A DNA stretch of 64,000 bases. Source: Medicago truncatula. Lineage: Eukaryota; Streptophyta; Magnoliopsida; Fabales; Fabaceae. Where the stretch lies: the NCBI RefSeq assembly GCF_003473485.1, contig NC_053044.1, positions 54,290,091 to 54,354,090 on the forward strand, written 5' to 3'. The position numbers and the translations under genes are program-made. Below the pieces are notes generated by a model. The model was not told the origin of the DNA. It saw nothing but the letters and a program-made list of their open reading frames with translations, and ran no database searches. Positions 63,910-64,000 of the stretch are shown here, in pieces. Each line of letters begins with the position of its first letter. Positions within the stretch are counted from its first letter, which is position 1.

Positions 63910-63981
63910 ATGCCGCAAGTAAAGGATATCGACTACCAAGATCATGTTAACTTGTATCTTAGGAAACAAGAAGTTAATGAG
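63910..63981 (+). CDS. First exon of an unrecognised gene (cut by the window end)
   Basis: An ATG at 63910, in the context AACAATGCC, opens 24 codons (MPQVKDIDYQDHVNLYLRK, then QEVNE) followed by a GT donor at 63982-63983 (GAG-GTAAAA). The leader before it is pyrimidine-rich, as is common in plant 5' UTRs. I do not recognise the family from this short piece. It could also be a chance frame, but the clean donor and the divergent arrangement support a real gene. Confidence 0.5.
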
Positions 63982-64000
63982 GTAAAAATATAAAAATATA

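Overview
The window is nuclear DNA of a flowering plant, most likely a legume close to Medicago. It has AT-rich intergenic DNA, GT-AG introns, a plant U6 gene with USE and TATA boxes, a cluster of small auxin-up RNA (SAUR) genes like those of soybean, and many legume-type MITEs. No bacterial, viral or CRISPR feature is present. The species is inferred, not proven.

Left part (1-20 kb). The 3' end of a CCDC25-like gene (+) lies at 1-1.8 kb, followed by Mutator-type MITEs. A full three-repeat MYB3R cell-cycle regulator (+, 11 coding exons, 903 codons in frame) spans about 5.65-11.7 kb and has three MSA-type promoter motifs. A two-exon mitochondrial-type chaperonin 10 gene (+) lies at 13.26-13.64 kb. 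From 15.5 to 19.85 kb there are only nested PIF/Harbinger-like and other TIR elements.

Middle (20-34 kb). A U6 snRNA gene opens a SAUR neighbourhood of five members on both strands. Two look normal, one has lost its native stop and reads into former 3' UTR, one is frameshifted and one has ACG in place of its ATG. A solo LTR with target-site duplication and a Copia gag fragment lie between them. An intronless SKP1 gene, a degenerate U6 copy and a broken raffinose-synthase-family pseudogene follow.

Right part (35-64 kb). A 16.5-kb SMC3-like cohesin-ATPase locus (-) keeps recognisable exons along its length. It carries several frameshifts, altered ATPase motifs, a duplicated last exon and a 3.1-kb inverted repeat lying where its start codon should be, so I read it as a decayed paralogue. 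Further hAT and Mutator MITEs with clean target-site duplications follow. A complete 12-exon aspartate aminotransferase (-, 458 aa) has a PTS2-type N-terminus and one GC-AG intron. The first exon of an unrecognised gene (+) runs off the end.

The intact genes are separate plant housekeeping or regulatory genes and do not form an operon-like system. I did not find a clearly new biological system. The most unusual structures are the long inverted repeat at the SMC3-like start and the SAUR cluster with three members damaged in different ways.
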